Below, one piece after another: positions 35,479 to 44,187 of a stretch of 64,000 nt of DNA. The notes under the pieces were generated by a model. The model made no database searches. It saw only the letters and a list, made by a program, of their open reading frames with translations, and was not told where the DNA came from. Origin of the DNA: CAJXSN01 sp947492235 (lineage in GTDB: Bacteria; Pseudomonadota; Alphaproteobacteria; Sphingomonadales; Sphingomonadaceae); contig NZ_CP170453.1 in NCBI RefSeq assembly GCF_042492175.1, positions 558,001 through 622,000 on the forward strand, read 5' to 3'. Position 1 is the first letter of the stretch. Every line of letters starts with the position of its first letter. The translations under genes were made by a program, and so were the position numbers.

Positions 35479-36351
35479 TTAATCCGCAGGCAAGCTCGCC
35501 AGCAATTGCTGTGCCCGCGACAGATGCGGGCGGTCATACATCTTTCCGCCATGGCCGATTGTCCCGAGGCCGGGATTGTCGTCGAATAGCTTGACCACCA
35601 TGCGTGCCTCGGCGATTTCGTCTTCACCCGGAGTGAACGCGGTGTTGATCGGATCGACCTGCGCGGGGTGGATCGCCAGCATGCCGCCAAAGCCCTGACG
35701 CCGCATCGCCCCCGCCCGCTTGGCCAGTCCTTCGGTGTCACGAAAATCGGTCTGGATCGTTTCGATCGCCGTAACACCAGCCCGCGCCGCACCCAGCAGA
35801 CACAGGGTCCGGGCCAGCTCGTAAGCCGGATCGAACCGCCCGTTCTCGTCCACATTGGATTGCGCACCGATGGAGTCGGACAGGTCCTCTGCCCCCCAAC
35901 TCATCGCCACCAAGCGCGGAGCACCGGCATAATTGCCCGCTTCGAACATGGAGGCAGCGGTTTCCGTCACCAGCGCCATAACCGGCGTCGATCCCAGCTC
36001 GATCCCGTGCGCCGCTTCCAGAGCCGACAGCGTATGATCGAGCCGAACAATATCCTGCGGCCCCTCTGCCTTGGGCAGCACAATTCCGCCCGGGCGTGCG
36101 GGCATCACTGCCGCCAGATCGAGCAGCGGCATATCGCTTTCGAACGGATTGATGCGCACCCACAGCCGCTCGGGATTGTCCGCGCCGGAGAGCGCCTGCG
36201 CCACCATCCGCCGCGCTTCGGGCTTCACTTCAGATGCCACCGCATCTTCCAGATCGAAAATGACGATATCGGTTTCGCTGGCCGCCGCCTTGGCCATCTT
36301 CTTCTCGCTGTCGCCCGGAGCAAACAGCCAGCTGCGCATGGGGATCGCCAT
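35479..36351 (-). CDS. HpcH/HpaI (CitE) family CoA-ester lyase
   Basis: 290 residues with an intact CitE-type active site: DIVIFDLEDAV near residues 27-37, WVRINPFES, ETAAS and the late AIHPAQVDPIN. Members cleave or form malyl-CoA, beta-methylmalyl-CoA or citryl-CoA; which of these applies is not clear. It overlaps the MaoC-like gene by one base (TGATG), so they form a coupled pair. Its intact motifs contrast with the degenerate paralogue at 16193. Convergent with cysQ (3 bases apart). Confidence 0.88.
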   Translation of the reverse strand: MAIPMRSWLFAPGDSEKKMAKAAASETDIVIFDLEDAVASEVKPEARRMVAQALSGADNPERLWVRINPFESDMPLLDLAAVMPARPGGIVLPKAEGPQDIVRLDHTLSALEAAHGIELGSTPVMALVTETAASMFEAGNYAGAPRLVAMSWGAEDLSDSIGAQSNVDENGRFDPAYELARTLCLLGAARAGVTAIETIQTDFRDTEGLAKRAGAMRRQGFGGMLAIHPAQVDPINTAFTPGEDEIAEARMVVKLFDDNPGLGTIGHGGKMYDRPHLSRAQQLLASLPAD

Positions 36352-36803
36352 CAGCCCGCCCTCTTCTTGACCAGCGCCATTCGCAGGCACCGGCAGACCA
36401 CTTCATCGCGCTGGTTGATGCATTCATGGGCGAAAGTGACGATCCCGGCATCAGGCCGCGATTTGCTGGTCCTCAGCTCGGTCACTTCGCTGGTGGCGCG
36501 CAAGGTGTCTCCTATGAAAGTCGGCTTGGGGTGGACCAGCTTGTCATAGCCCAGATTGGCCACGAGCGTGCCCAGCGTGGTGTCGCCAACGCTCACCCCG
36601 ACCATCAGCGAAAACGTGAAAGTGCCATTGACGAGGATCTGGCCGAACTCGCTCGCCTTGGCCGCCTCCACATCCAGATGCAGCGGCTGCGTGTTGTGAG
36701 TCATGGTGGTGAACAGCAGATTGTCGGTTTCGGTCACCGTACGCCGGATTTCGTGCTCCACCCGATCACCCACTTGCCAATCGTCGAAATACCGGCCTGC
36801 CAT
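36351..36803 (-). CDS. MaoC-like hot-dog-fold dehydratase
   Basis: 150 residues. The single hot-dog domain shows the MaoC pattern: RYFDDWQVGDRVEH near the N-terminus, the hydratase-2 motif NTQPLHLDVEAAKAS (the Asp/His pair of the active site) and a C-terminal beta-sheet. It probably hydrates or dehydrates a CoA ester made by the coupled CitE-like lyase; a mesaconyl/beta-methylmalyl-CoA link is inference. It is the first gene of the pair, on the minus strand, divergent from the membrane protein at 36957. Confidence 0.88.
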   Translation of the reverse strand: MAGRYFDDWQVGDRVEHEIRRTVTETDNLLFTTMTHNTQPLHLDVEAAKASEFGQILVNGTFTFSLMVGVSVGDTTLGTLVANLGYDKLVHPKPTFIGDTLRATSEVTELRTSKSRPDAGIVTFAHECINQRDEVVCRCLRMALVKKRAG

Positions 36804-36956
36804 GCATGCCCCCTTGCGCTTTGGAATATCGTTGCTTCGCTAGTCGCGCGTGGCACTTACGCGGTCAAGCCTGCCCGTCTTTCCGGGCGCGACCGCGCTT
36901 GTTATTTGTACTGGCAGATATATGCTCGCATCTCGATAATGCCGGATGGGGGACAC

Positions 36957-37472
36957 ATGGACGGCAATGAACTCTACGAACGGACAAAGAAGGCGCTGGG
37001 GCTGGCGATCACCCTCGTCCAGCTGGCGATAGCGCTGTCATTCCTGCTGTTCGTTTTCACGCTGGAAGACAGCTTCAGCATCCTGTCGATTGTCGGCATT
37101 CTGGATGGCGGACGCGATACCGGGCTGTGGCTGGTGTGGCCGGTGGTCGGCTTTGTCATTGCCTCGCTGATCGTATCGCAAATATTGTTCATCCGCCGCG
37201 CACGGGCGCTCTTTGCGAGCGAGGACAACGCGATTGCGTGTTTCGGCACCACCACCAACAGCACCAGCAAATCCCTCGATCAGGTGCGGACCGAACTCAC
37301 GCGCTATGCGCTCGTCGCCCTGCCGCTAGCGCTGGTAATCGCTCTGTTTATCCGGATGCCGTTCGTGAACGTCCTGCTGGGCGCGACGCTGTCTTTTATT
37401 TTGATCGTGTTGTTCCTGTTTTACCGCGACAACGCGAAACTGTTGCGATGCGACGAGGAACTGCTTTCCTAG
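36957..37472 (+). CDS. Small four-TM membrane protein of unknown function
   Basis: 171 residues with hydrophobic segments near residues 16-36 (ITLVQLAIALSFLLFVF), 58-80, 117-133 and 138-153. The N-terminus MDGNELYERTKKALG is soluble and a polar loop sits in the middle (DNAIACFGTTTNSTSKSLDQ). I recognise no family. The ATG at 36957 has GGGGGA upstream; an ATG at 36939 is in frame but lacks a site. It is convergent with, and 12 bases from, the RyR-domain protein gene. Confidence 0.6.
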   Translation: MDGNELYERTKKALGLAITLVQLAIALSFLLFVFTLEDSFSILSIVGILDGGRDTGLWLVWPVVGFVIASLIVSQILFIRRARALFASEDNAIACFGTTTNSTSKSLDQVRTELTRYALVALPLALVIALFIRMPFVNVLLGATLSFILIVLFLFYRDNAKLLRCDEELLS

Positions 37473-37484
37473 GGCAGCAAGCGC

Positions 37485-39134
37485 CTAGCCCGCCTGCCGC
37501 AGGGCATCGGCCAGCGTGGTGATGACATTCCGGTCATAAGACTTCGCCTTCTCGCTCAGCGCATCATACGGGATCAGATCGGGATGCAGCCGCCGCCGGT
37601 CGTCGCGCATTTCGGCATGACGCCAGCCCGCGAGGCGCCGCTCGGCCATCCACCGGTCATGCTCCAACACCGCAAGCGATTCGAGCAGCGCGCCGCCCTC
37701 CTCCAGCTCTGGAAATTGCGGCAGCGGCCCGTCGCCTGCCGTCACCACAGCGCCGGCGCTATGCAGCTTGGCGGGCAGATGCACGATATTGCGGCGGTTC
37801 GCCCCGCGTAAGTCCTCGTCCAGATCATCCCACGGGCGGTTGGCCGGGGCATCGGGCGGAGCGGCATCGCGATAGGCCTGATGCAGCGCGCGGGCGAGCC
37901 GGTCGGGCGTATCGCCGACCAGCCCGAGACCCACAGCCACGTCTTCTGCATGGCCGAAACCGATGGGTCGGTCGCAATCTTCGGGCACGTCGACCCCTCC
38001 GCCCGTGCGGACATGCTCATACCGATAGATACCGCAGGCGTTCCAGCCCTCGGCACGCACCAGTTCTGTCAGGCGGAAAGCGGTCACCAGATTGTCCCGC
38101 TGATCGGCGAAGCAGACATAGAAGCGCGACACCGGGTCCTGGGCCATCACCGAGCGCAAAGTATCGGCAGGCAGATATTGCGGCTCACCGGCGATCACTC
38201 CGCCTTCGAAAGAGATATCGGCCACTTCGGCAAATTCTGGCGCGGACAAGGCCAAGGCTGCGGCATTCTCCTTCGGATTGGCGCAGAAGACCGTGAAGCG
38301 CGGCTTGCCCAGATCGGTGGTGAGCGAGGACAGCAAAGTATCGCGGACAATTGCTTCGGAGGCTTCGGTCCAGCCGAAAATCACGCTGTGCAGCCGCTTC
38401 TGCTCGCGCTCTACCGCAGCAAGGAAGGGTGGGCGGCGTTCATGCAGGCGGCGCACGGCGGCATCCTCTGCCGAGATGACGCGGGTGCGGGTAACCCCGT
38501 ATTCATGCGCCAGAGCTTCCATCGCCGCCCCGTCGCGCGCCAGCACGATGATGTCGGCCCTGGTCCCCATCACTTCCAGCGAACGGGCGATCGCCATCTG
38601 GGCTTCGGGTGCGCCTTCATAGGCGATCACAATCGCCTTGGCCGTGCCCAGCCGGTAGGCGCGATAAAGGCTGCCGCTCCAGCGTTCCGAAACAACGGTT
38701 GCGCCGGGCACCGAGACGGGCATACCCGGGTGGAGCCACAAGGTCGGGCGAGAGGCAGCAACATGATCGGCCAGCGGGGCAAGCATTTCGGCATCGCCCA
38801 TCAGGACGATATCCGGCTTGCCCATCCGCGCGCGCAGGGCCTTGAAACGGTCTGCGAACAGCAGGCCGACTGTCTTGCCGACAGCCCAGGCGAGAAAGAT
38901 CAGGCCGAGCCAACGCGCGATTTCCAGCCAGGGGTTCCAGATAATCTCGCCAGCGTCGTTTTTCAGCGAGGTTGAGTCCTTGTAGAAATCGCCCACCGCG
39001 AGGGAATCGATGGCGTAAAAGAACGCGTCATGCGGCGTGCGGTCGGCTTCCATCCAGCCGATCCACGCCAGCACCACAGCCAGCGTCCCGACAATCGGAA
39101 TAAAAAACGAAGAATCGAATATCCGGCGCAGCAT
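37485..39134 (-). CDS. Predicted 2-TM channel-like protein with RCK-like and RyR domains
   Basis: 549 residues. Residues ~11-29 and ~75-98 are membrane helices, and the loop between them carries HDAFFYAIDSLAVGDFY (~35-51), placed where a K+-channel pore helix and filter would lie but with AVGDFY instead of TVGYG. Residues ~106-470 hold two Rossmann-like parts with TrkA-N/RCK-style features (KPDIVLMGDAEML, RADIIVLARDGAAM, RFTVFCANPKEN). Residues ~480-545 match the ryanodine-receptor (RyR) repeat: HDRWMAERRLAGW, then HPDLIPYDALSEKAKSYDR. The RyR match is strong by motif; the channel part is a structural guess. GGGGGAAG precedes the ATG at 39134. Function is unknown. Confidence 0.72.
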   Translation of the reverse strand: MLRRIFDSSFFIPIVGTLAVVLAWIGWMEADRTPHDAFFYAIDSLAVGDFYKDSTSLKNDAGEIIWNPWLEIARWLGLIFLAWAVGKTVGLLFADRFKALRARMGKPDIVLMGDAEMLAPLADHVAASRPTLWLHPGMPVSVPGATVVSERWSGSLYRAYRLGTAKAIVIAYEGAPEAQMAIARSLEVMGTRADIIVLARDGAAMEALAHEYGVTRTRVISAEDAAVRRLHERRPPFLAAVEREQKRLHSVIFGWTEASEAIVRDTLLSSLTTDLGKPRFTVFCANPKENAAALALSAPEFAEVADISFEGGVIAGEPQYLPADTLRSVMAQDPVSRFYVCFADQRDNLVTAFRLTELVRAEGWNACGIYRYEHVRTGGGVDVPEDCDRPIGFGHAEDVAVGLGLVGDTPDRLARALHQAYRDAAPPDAPANRPWDDLDEDLRGANRRNIVHLPAKLHSAGAVVTAGDGPLPQFPELEEGGALLESLAVLEHDRWMAERRLAGWRHAEMRDDRRRLHPDLIPYDALSEKAKSYDRNVITTLADALRQAG

Positions 39135-39206
39135 ACTTCCCCCGCTCACGCGTTACACATCGAGTTCGCATGCTCTGCCGACGCGGGCGAGCGATTGCAA
39201 ACGGCG

Positions 39207-40733
39207 TTAACCCGCCACGCTGAAGCGGTTCAGATCATCGTCGTGCGCGATGGTGATGTTCGCGCCGAAGGGATCGCCGGTTTCAAGCAGCGCCAGTGCA
39301 GGCGCATCCGCCGGGATCGCCGCGACGCGCTCGCCACCGGGAGTGCGCGCAATAACCGTGCCGCGCGGCCCCTTCTTGCTGTTCTGGATGGTGTAGGTCT
39401 CGATTGTGGCTGGGCCGTCATACTGGTCGAGCGCGGCGACCGCATCGGCCTGATCCGCGCAGGTCTTCACAAGCTGCTGCGACCAATCTGCGGGCTCTGT
39501 CGAGTAAATGCCGGTCGCGTATTTGCTCATGAAGCCGCCATTGGCGATCACCATGGCACGGCTTCCGGGTTCACTGCGGCACCGGGCAACCGCCTCTGCA
39601 ATGCCATGCGCCGAGTAATTGTTGCCCGCCCCGCCAAAGAACGGCAGCCCCCCCGTCAGCGTCAGCCCGCGCGGATCGTCTTCGGCAATGTCCAGCGCCT
39701 CGATCAGGTTGCACACGGGGATCGGGAAGCAGCTGTAAATGTCGAAATGCGCGATTTCGGCCACGCTGGAGCCCGCCATGTCCAGCGCCGCGTGCGCGCA
39801 GTCGACCGCGCTGGGCGCGAGATGCAGATCGGCGCGCTGCATGGGCGAGGCTTCCTTGGCATCGCTGACCGCGTGGATATGCACCCAGCGGTCTTCCGGC
39901 ACGCCCAGTTCGCGCGCGGCCTCCACCGAGGCAACGATGATAGCGGCGGACTGGTTGACCTGATCGCGGGCGATCATGCTCTTGGTATAGGGCTCCGCCA
40001 CGATCCTGTTGCGCTCGGTCGGCGTGGCAATCTCCTCGGCTGTCCGGGCGACGGGCGCGGCGGCGTGTGGATTGCTGGCGGCGACCTCGGTGAACGGGGC
40101 AAACAATTGCGCCATATGCGCGCGGTGTTCCTCCAGCGAGCGGCCGAGCACTTTGCGCCGCGCATTCTCCATCAGCGCATAGGCGGGGATCGCACCGCGC
40201 ACGCCGTGGGCAATAAGTGTGCTGTCGAGCACGCCCTTCATACCAAAGCCGCGATCTTCCATCTGGCCGCCCAGTTCCTCGGACCAGTCGGGTTTCTCGC
40301 CCTTGGCGACCAGCGCCAGCGTGGTCGAAATCGCTTCCGATCCGACCACGGCGGCCACTTTCGCACGGCCTTCGGCAATGTCCTGAGCAAACTCGCCCAC
40401 CAGCCGCTGCGGAGCCTGTCCGCCGACATATTCGAGGATTGCTCGCGCGGGGTCGGCCCCGACACGCTGCGCAATCGCGCGCGGCGGATTGTCGGCTTTC
40501 CCAAACGGAGCAATCGCTACCGGCGTTGAAATCTCGAACTGACGGATCGCGCCCAGCGTATCCAGCGCCGACGCCACATCGCCGCGCGCCTGTGCATCGG
40601 CAATCGCTGCGCCCAGCGCCCGGCCAGCCATATCCATCGGCGACAACGCGGCATATTCCGCATCGTCCAGTTTCTCGGAGAACTGCCCCACTCCGATGAT
40701 GACGGGCGTGCGCGGATCGAGTGGTGTGGTCAT
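39207..40733 (-). CDS. Thiolase-like protein (TLP1 / acetyl-CoA acetyltransferase family)
   Basis: 508 residues, longer than the usual ~400 of thiolases. The body has a thiolase fold: TPVIIGVGQFSE at the start, IFS-like segments such as DIYSCFPIPV, and GGLPFFGGAGNNYSAHGI near the C-terminal half. The usual nucleophilic Cys loop is absent (EYVGGQAPQRLV in its place), as is typical for TLP1-type proteins, which carry an extra C-terminal domain (here residues ~420-508). The reaction is unknown; the family is linked to acyl-CoA metabolism. Its upstream neighbour is an ABC-F gene on the same strand. Confidence 0.8.
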   Translation of the reverse strand: MTTPLDPRTPVIIGVGQFSEKLDDAEYAALSPMDMAGRALGAAIADAQARGDVASALDTLGAIRQFEISTPVAIAPFGKADNPPRAIAQRVGADPARAILEYVGGQAPQRLVGEFAQDIAEGRAKVAAVVGSEAISTTLALVAKGEKPDWSEELGGQMEDRGFGMKGVLDSTLIAHGVRGAIPAYALMENARRKVLGRSLEEHRAHMAQLFAPFTEVAASNPHAAAPVARTAEEIATPTERNRIVAEPYTKSMIARDQVNQSAAIIVASVEAARELGVPEDRWVHIHAVSDAKEASPMQRADLHLAPSAVDCAHAALDMAGSSVAEIAHFDIYSCFPIPVCNLIEALDIAEDDPRGLTLTGGLPFFGGAGNNYSAHGIAEAVARCRSEPGSRAMVIANGGFMSKYATGIYSTEPADWSQQLVKTCADQADAVAALDQYDGPATIETYTIQNSKKGPRGTVIARTPGGERVAAIPADAPALALLETGDPFGANITIAHDDDLNRFSVAG

Positions 40734-40810
40734 GGCAGCGGGGGTGTCCTTCTAGCGAAATTCCCCGCCGCAATGCCGGTCCCGCCGCCCGCTGTCGAGC
40801 AGCGGTTTTG

Positions 40811-42676
40811 TCAGGCCGCCTGCTCCAATTGCGCGCCCAGCGCCAGCCAGTCGGCCTCCGCTTTTTCCAGCGCCTCGGCCGCTCCCGCGCGCAGATCCAG
40901 AAGCTCGCTCATCGCTTTATCGGCATATTGCGGCACTGCATTGGCCGGTTCGTACATCGCCTGATCGATCTGGCTGCACCGCGCCTCCAGCTTGGCTATC
41001 GTCTTCTCGATCTTGGCGAGTTCCGATTTCACAAACCGCTCTTGCGCCCGCGATTTGGCGTTGGATTTGCCGCCGCTCTTCGCTGGCTTGCCCGCGTCCT
41101 TCTTCTTGGGCTGGTTCCGGTCCAGTACGAAGTCGATGTAATCGTCCATGCTGCCGGAATATTCCGTCGCCGTGCCGCCATCGACCAAGACCAGCCGGTC
41201 TGCCGTCAGCTCCACCATATGCCGGTCATGGCTGATCAGGATGACGGCGCCGGTGTAGTCGTTCATCGCTTGAATCAGCGCCTCGCGGGCATCGACGTCG
41301 AGGTGGTTGGTCGGCTCGTCCAGAATGAGCAGATGCGGCGCATCGCGGGTCACCAGCGCCAGCGCCAGCCGTGCGCGCTCACCGCCCGAGAGTTTTTCCA
41401 CCCTGGCGGTGGCCCGATCACCGGAAAACCCGAAGCGCCCCAGATGCGCGCGGACCACGCCGGGGGCTTTGCCGTCCATCACCCGCGTCATCAGTTCCAG
41501 CGGGGTGCTGTCAGCCTGCAATTCCTCCACCTGATACTGGGTGAAATAGCCGACCTTCAGCTTGCCACTGGCATTCACGCCGCCTTCCGCCGGTGCCAAT
41601 TGCGCGGCCAGCAGGCGGGCCAGCGTGGTCTTGCCGTTACCGTTGCGGCCCAGCAGCGCGATCCGGTCCTCGGCATCGATCCGCATATTCAGCCGCTTGA
41701 GCACAGGCGGGGCCTCGCCATAGCCAACCGCCGCGCCTTCCATGCTCAGGATGGGGGATCGCAGAACGCTTGGGTCGGGAAATTCGAAGCTGAGCGAGGC
41801 GTCCTCGGCCATCGCCGCAATCGGCTGCATCTTTGTTAGCATCTTGGCTCGCGATTGCGCCTGTTTGGCGGTGGAGGCGCGGGCGCTGTTGCGGGCGACG
41901 TAGTCTTCCAGCCGCGCGCGCTGTGCATCCTGCGATGCCTTCGCACTGGCAAGCTGCGCGGCGCGTTCGGCGCGTTGTTTCTCGAAACTGTCGTAGCCGC
42001 CGGGGTACAGGGTCAGCTTGCCGCCCTGCAGATGCAGGATGTGATCGACCACCTTGTTGAGCAGATCGCGTTCGTGGCTGATCACCAACACCGTGGCGGG
42101 ATAGCTTTTGAGAAAATTCTCCAGCCACAGCGTGGCTTCTAGGTCCAGGTGGTTAGAAGGCTCGTCAAGCAGCAGCACGTCGGGCTGCGAGAACAGCAGC
42201 GCCCCCAGAGCAACGCGCATTTTCCAGCCGCCGGAAAAACTGTCGAGCGGCTGGCGCTGCATTTCCTCGTCGAACCCCAGCCCTGTCAGAATACGGGCGG
42301 CCCGCGAAGGCGCGCTGTAGGCGTCGATCGCCAGCAGCCGGTCATGCACATCGCCCAGCCGGTGCGGGTCGGTGCAGGTCTCGGATTCCTCCAGCAGCGC
42401 GGTGCGCTCTACATCGGCGGCCAGCACCGCTTCCTCCGGCGTTATGTCGCCTGCCGGGGCATCCTGCGCGATATAGCCCAGCCGCGTGCCGCTGGGGGTG
42501 CTGATCTCGCCCTCGTCCGGGTCGATCTCTCCGATGATGCTTTTCATCAATGTCGATTTGCCCGCGCCATTGCGGCCGATCAGCCCCACACGACCGCCAT
42601 GCGGAATCGCCGCAGTCGCGCGGGTAAGAATGTCACGGCCGCCGAGCCTGACTGTCAGTCCATCGATGGTGAGCAT
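40811..42676 (-). CDS. ABC-F family ATPase
   Basis: 621 residues with two ABC domains and no membrane part. First P-loop GRNGAGKST near residues 35-43, signature FSGGW and Walker B LLLDEPSNHLD. Second P-loop GRNGNGKTT, signature LSGGERAR and LLILDEPTNHLD. A linker and a C-terminal basic coiled coil (KLEARCSQIDQ region) follow. ABC-F proteins act on the ribosome; this one looks closest to the YheS/Uup-like groups, but the exact paralogue is uncertain. Start 42676 gives MLTIDGL; upstream frame to 42769 adds residues without family character. Confidence 0.9.
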   Translation of the reverse strand: MLTIDGLTVRLGGRDILTRATAAIPHGGRVGLIGRNGAGKSTLMKSIIGEIDPDEGEISTPSGTRLGYIAQDAPAGDITPEEAVLAADVERTALLEESETCTDPHRLGDVHDRLLAIDAYSAPSRAARILTGLGFDEEMQRQPLDSFSGGWKMRVALGALLFSQPDVLLLDEPSNHLDLEATLWLENFLKSYPATVLVISHERDLLNKVVDHILHLQGGKLTLYPGGYDSFEKQRAERAAQLASAKASQDAQRARLEDYVARNSARASTAKQAQSRAKMLTKMQPIAAMAEDASLSFEFPDPSVLRSPILSMEGAAVGYGEAPPVLKRLNMRIDAEDRIALLGRNGNGKTTLARLLAAQLAPAEGGVNASGKLKVGYFTQYQVEELQADSTPLELMTRVMDGKAPGVVRAHLGRFGFSGDRATARVEKLSGGERARLALALVTRDAPHLLILDEPTNHLDVDAREALIQAMNDYTGAVILISHDRHMVELTADRLVLVDGGTATEYSGSMDDYIDFVLDRNQPKKKDAGKPAKSGGKSNAKSRAQERFVKSELAKIEKTIAKLEARCSQIDQAMYEPANAVPQYADKAMSELLDLRAGAAEALEKAEADWLALGAQLEQAA

Positions 42677-42755
42677 GGCGGGGCGCATAGCAGCCCTTTG
42701 CCGCCGACCCAATGCTGCACTTGCATCCGGCGGCAACCCTTCTAGCAAGCGGGGC

Positions 42756-43022
42756 ATGGATATGGACAATCTGCTGCGCCGTTATTTTGGCTCCGATGAT
42801 CTGGCACAGGTGAATGCGGCTGCAATTCCCGCTGCAACCGAAAGGATGCTGGTCGATCTGGGGTTGAAGAAAGACCCGGCAGAGCGATTCGCCTTGTGGA
42901 GCCTGCTTTATATGCTCGGCTCCGCGCCCGATCTGGATGTCGCGTTCGAGGACGAGGCCGACCGCGAGGCGGCGCGCAACTTCATGGATCTAATGATCAA
43001 GGCTCAACAGCAACAAGAATGA
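42756..43022 (+). CDS. Small conserved hypothetical protein coupled to roxA
   Basis: 88 residues, acidic and helical (NLLRRYFGSDDLAQVNAAAIPAATERML). No domain is recognised. The stop overlaps the roxA start (ATGA), so it is co-translated with that gene. Starts at ATG 42756, with a second ATG at 42762. A role in helping or modulating the oxygenase is only a guess from the coupling. Confidence 0.65.
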   Translation: MDMDNLLRRYFGSDDLAQVNAAAIPAATERMLVDLGLKKDPAERFALWSLLYMLGSAPDLDVAFEDEADREAARNFMDLMIKAQQQQE

Positions 43023-44176
43023 GCACTCTCGACCCTGCGTGCTTCGATCCGGCCAGCTTCCTGCGCGATTATTGGCAGAAGAAGCCGCTGCTGATCCGCA
43101 ATCCTTGGAAGGAATGGCGTAATCCGCTGGAGCCTGACGAGCTGGCGGGTCTGGGCTGCGAGCCGGGTATTGAATCGCGTCTGATCTCGGGCGCAGCCGA
43201 TGCATTGGCGTTGGAGCATGGCCCACTGCCGCTGGACCGTTTCGATGCGCTGGGCACCGCGCCATGGACATTGCTGGTGCAGGCCGTGGACCACCATGTG
43301 CCCGCCGTGGCCGATCTGTTGCTGCAGTTCCGCTTCATTCCGAACTGGCGGATCGACGATGTGATGGTCAGCTTCGCCACAACCGGCGGCGGAGTGGGCG
43401 CGCATTTCGACCAGTATGACGTGTTTCTGGTGCAGGGTCTGGGCCGCAGGCGCTGGCGGGTTGGCGGGATGTGCGACGAGACATCACCGCTGCTGCCGCA
43501 CGACAGCCTGCGCCTGCTCGCAGATTTCGAGCCGGTTGCGGACTACGTGCTGGAGCCGGGCGATATCCTCTACGTGCCGCCCGGTATTGCGCATGAGGGC
43601 ACATCGCTCGGCAATGATTGCATGACCTATTCGATCGGCTTTCGCGCGCCTTCTGTGGGCGAGCTGGTGGATGGCTGGACCGAGCATTTGCTGGACGAAG
43701 CGGGCGATGACGACCGCTACACCGATCCTGATCTCACGGTGCAGGACAATCCGGGGGCCATTGCACCCGAAGCGCTGGACCGGCTGCACAGGATGATCAC
43801 CGAGCGGTTGGGCGACAAGCAGGCCTTTGCCCGCTGGTTCGGCGAATTCACCACTGCCCCAAAACCGTCGGAGATCGACTGGACTCCCGATGATCCATTC
43901 GATGTGGAGCGGGTTGAGATGGAATTGGCAAGCGGTGCCGAGATCGTGCGCAATTCGGCCAGCCATTTTGCGTTTATCGAGGAAGAAGAAGACGCAGTGA
44001 CCCTGTTCGTAGACGGCACTGCATATCAATGCTCCGCAGAAGCTGCCGAGGTGGCCCGCATACTTTCCAACTGCCAGTATTTGGGCGTCAATGCGACACA
44101 GAGAATATCCAGCGATGTGGTTGCCTTGCTCGTCATTCTCCTCAACGCAGGTGCCGTTGCAATCGTGGAGTATTAG
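43019..44176 (+). CDS. roxA: Ribosomal oxygenase (JmjC-type cupin, L16 arginine hydroxylase RoxA/YcfD-like)
   Basis: 385 residues, Fe(II)/2-oxoglutarate oxygenase. The facial triad is seen as His129 and Asp131 in HFDQYDVF and His192 in PPGIAHEG. The flanking GAHFDQYDVFLVQGLGRRRW is characteristic of the YcfD/RoxA type, which hydroxylates Arg81 of ribosomal protein L16. The C-terminal ~180 residues hold the family's helical/winged part. Length is close to E. coli YcfD (373). Upstream coupling to the 88-residue gene is noted. Substrate is inferred from family. Confidence 0.88.
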   Translation: MSTLDPACFDPASFLRDYWQKKPLLIRNPWKEWRNPLEPDELAGLGCEPGIESRLISGAADALALEHGPLPLDRFDALGTAPWTLLVQAVDHHVPAVADLLLQFRFIPNWRIDDVMVSFATTGGGVGAHFDQYDVFLVQGLGRRRWRVGGMCDETSPLLPHDSLRLLADFEPVADYVLEPGDILYVPPGIAHEGTSLGNDCMTYSIGFRAPSVGELVDGWTEHLLDEAGDDDRYTDPDLTVQDNPGAIAPEALDRLHRMITERLGDKQAFARWFGEFTTAPKPSEIDWTPDDPFDVERVEMELASGAEIVRNSASHFAFIEEEEDAVTLFVDGTAYQCSAEAAEVARILSNCQYLGVNATQRISSDVVALLVILLNAGAVAIVEY

Positions 44177-44187
44177 GCTGATTTGCC

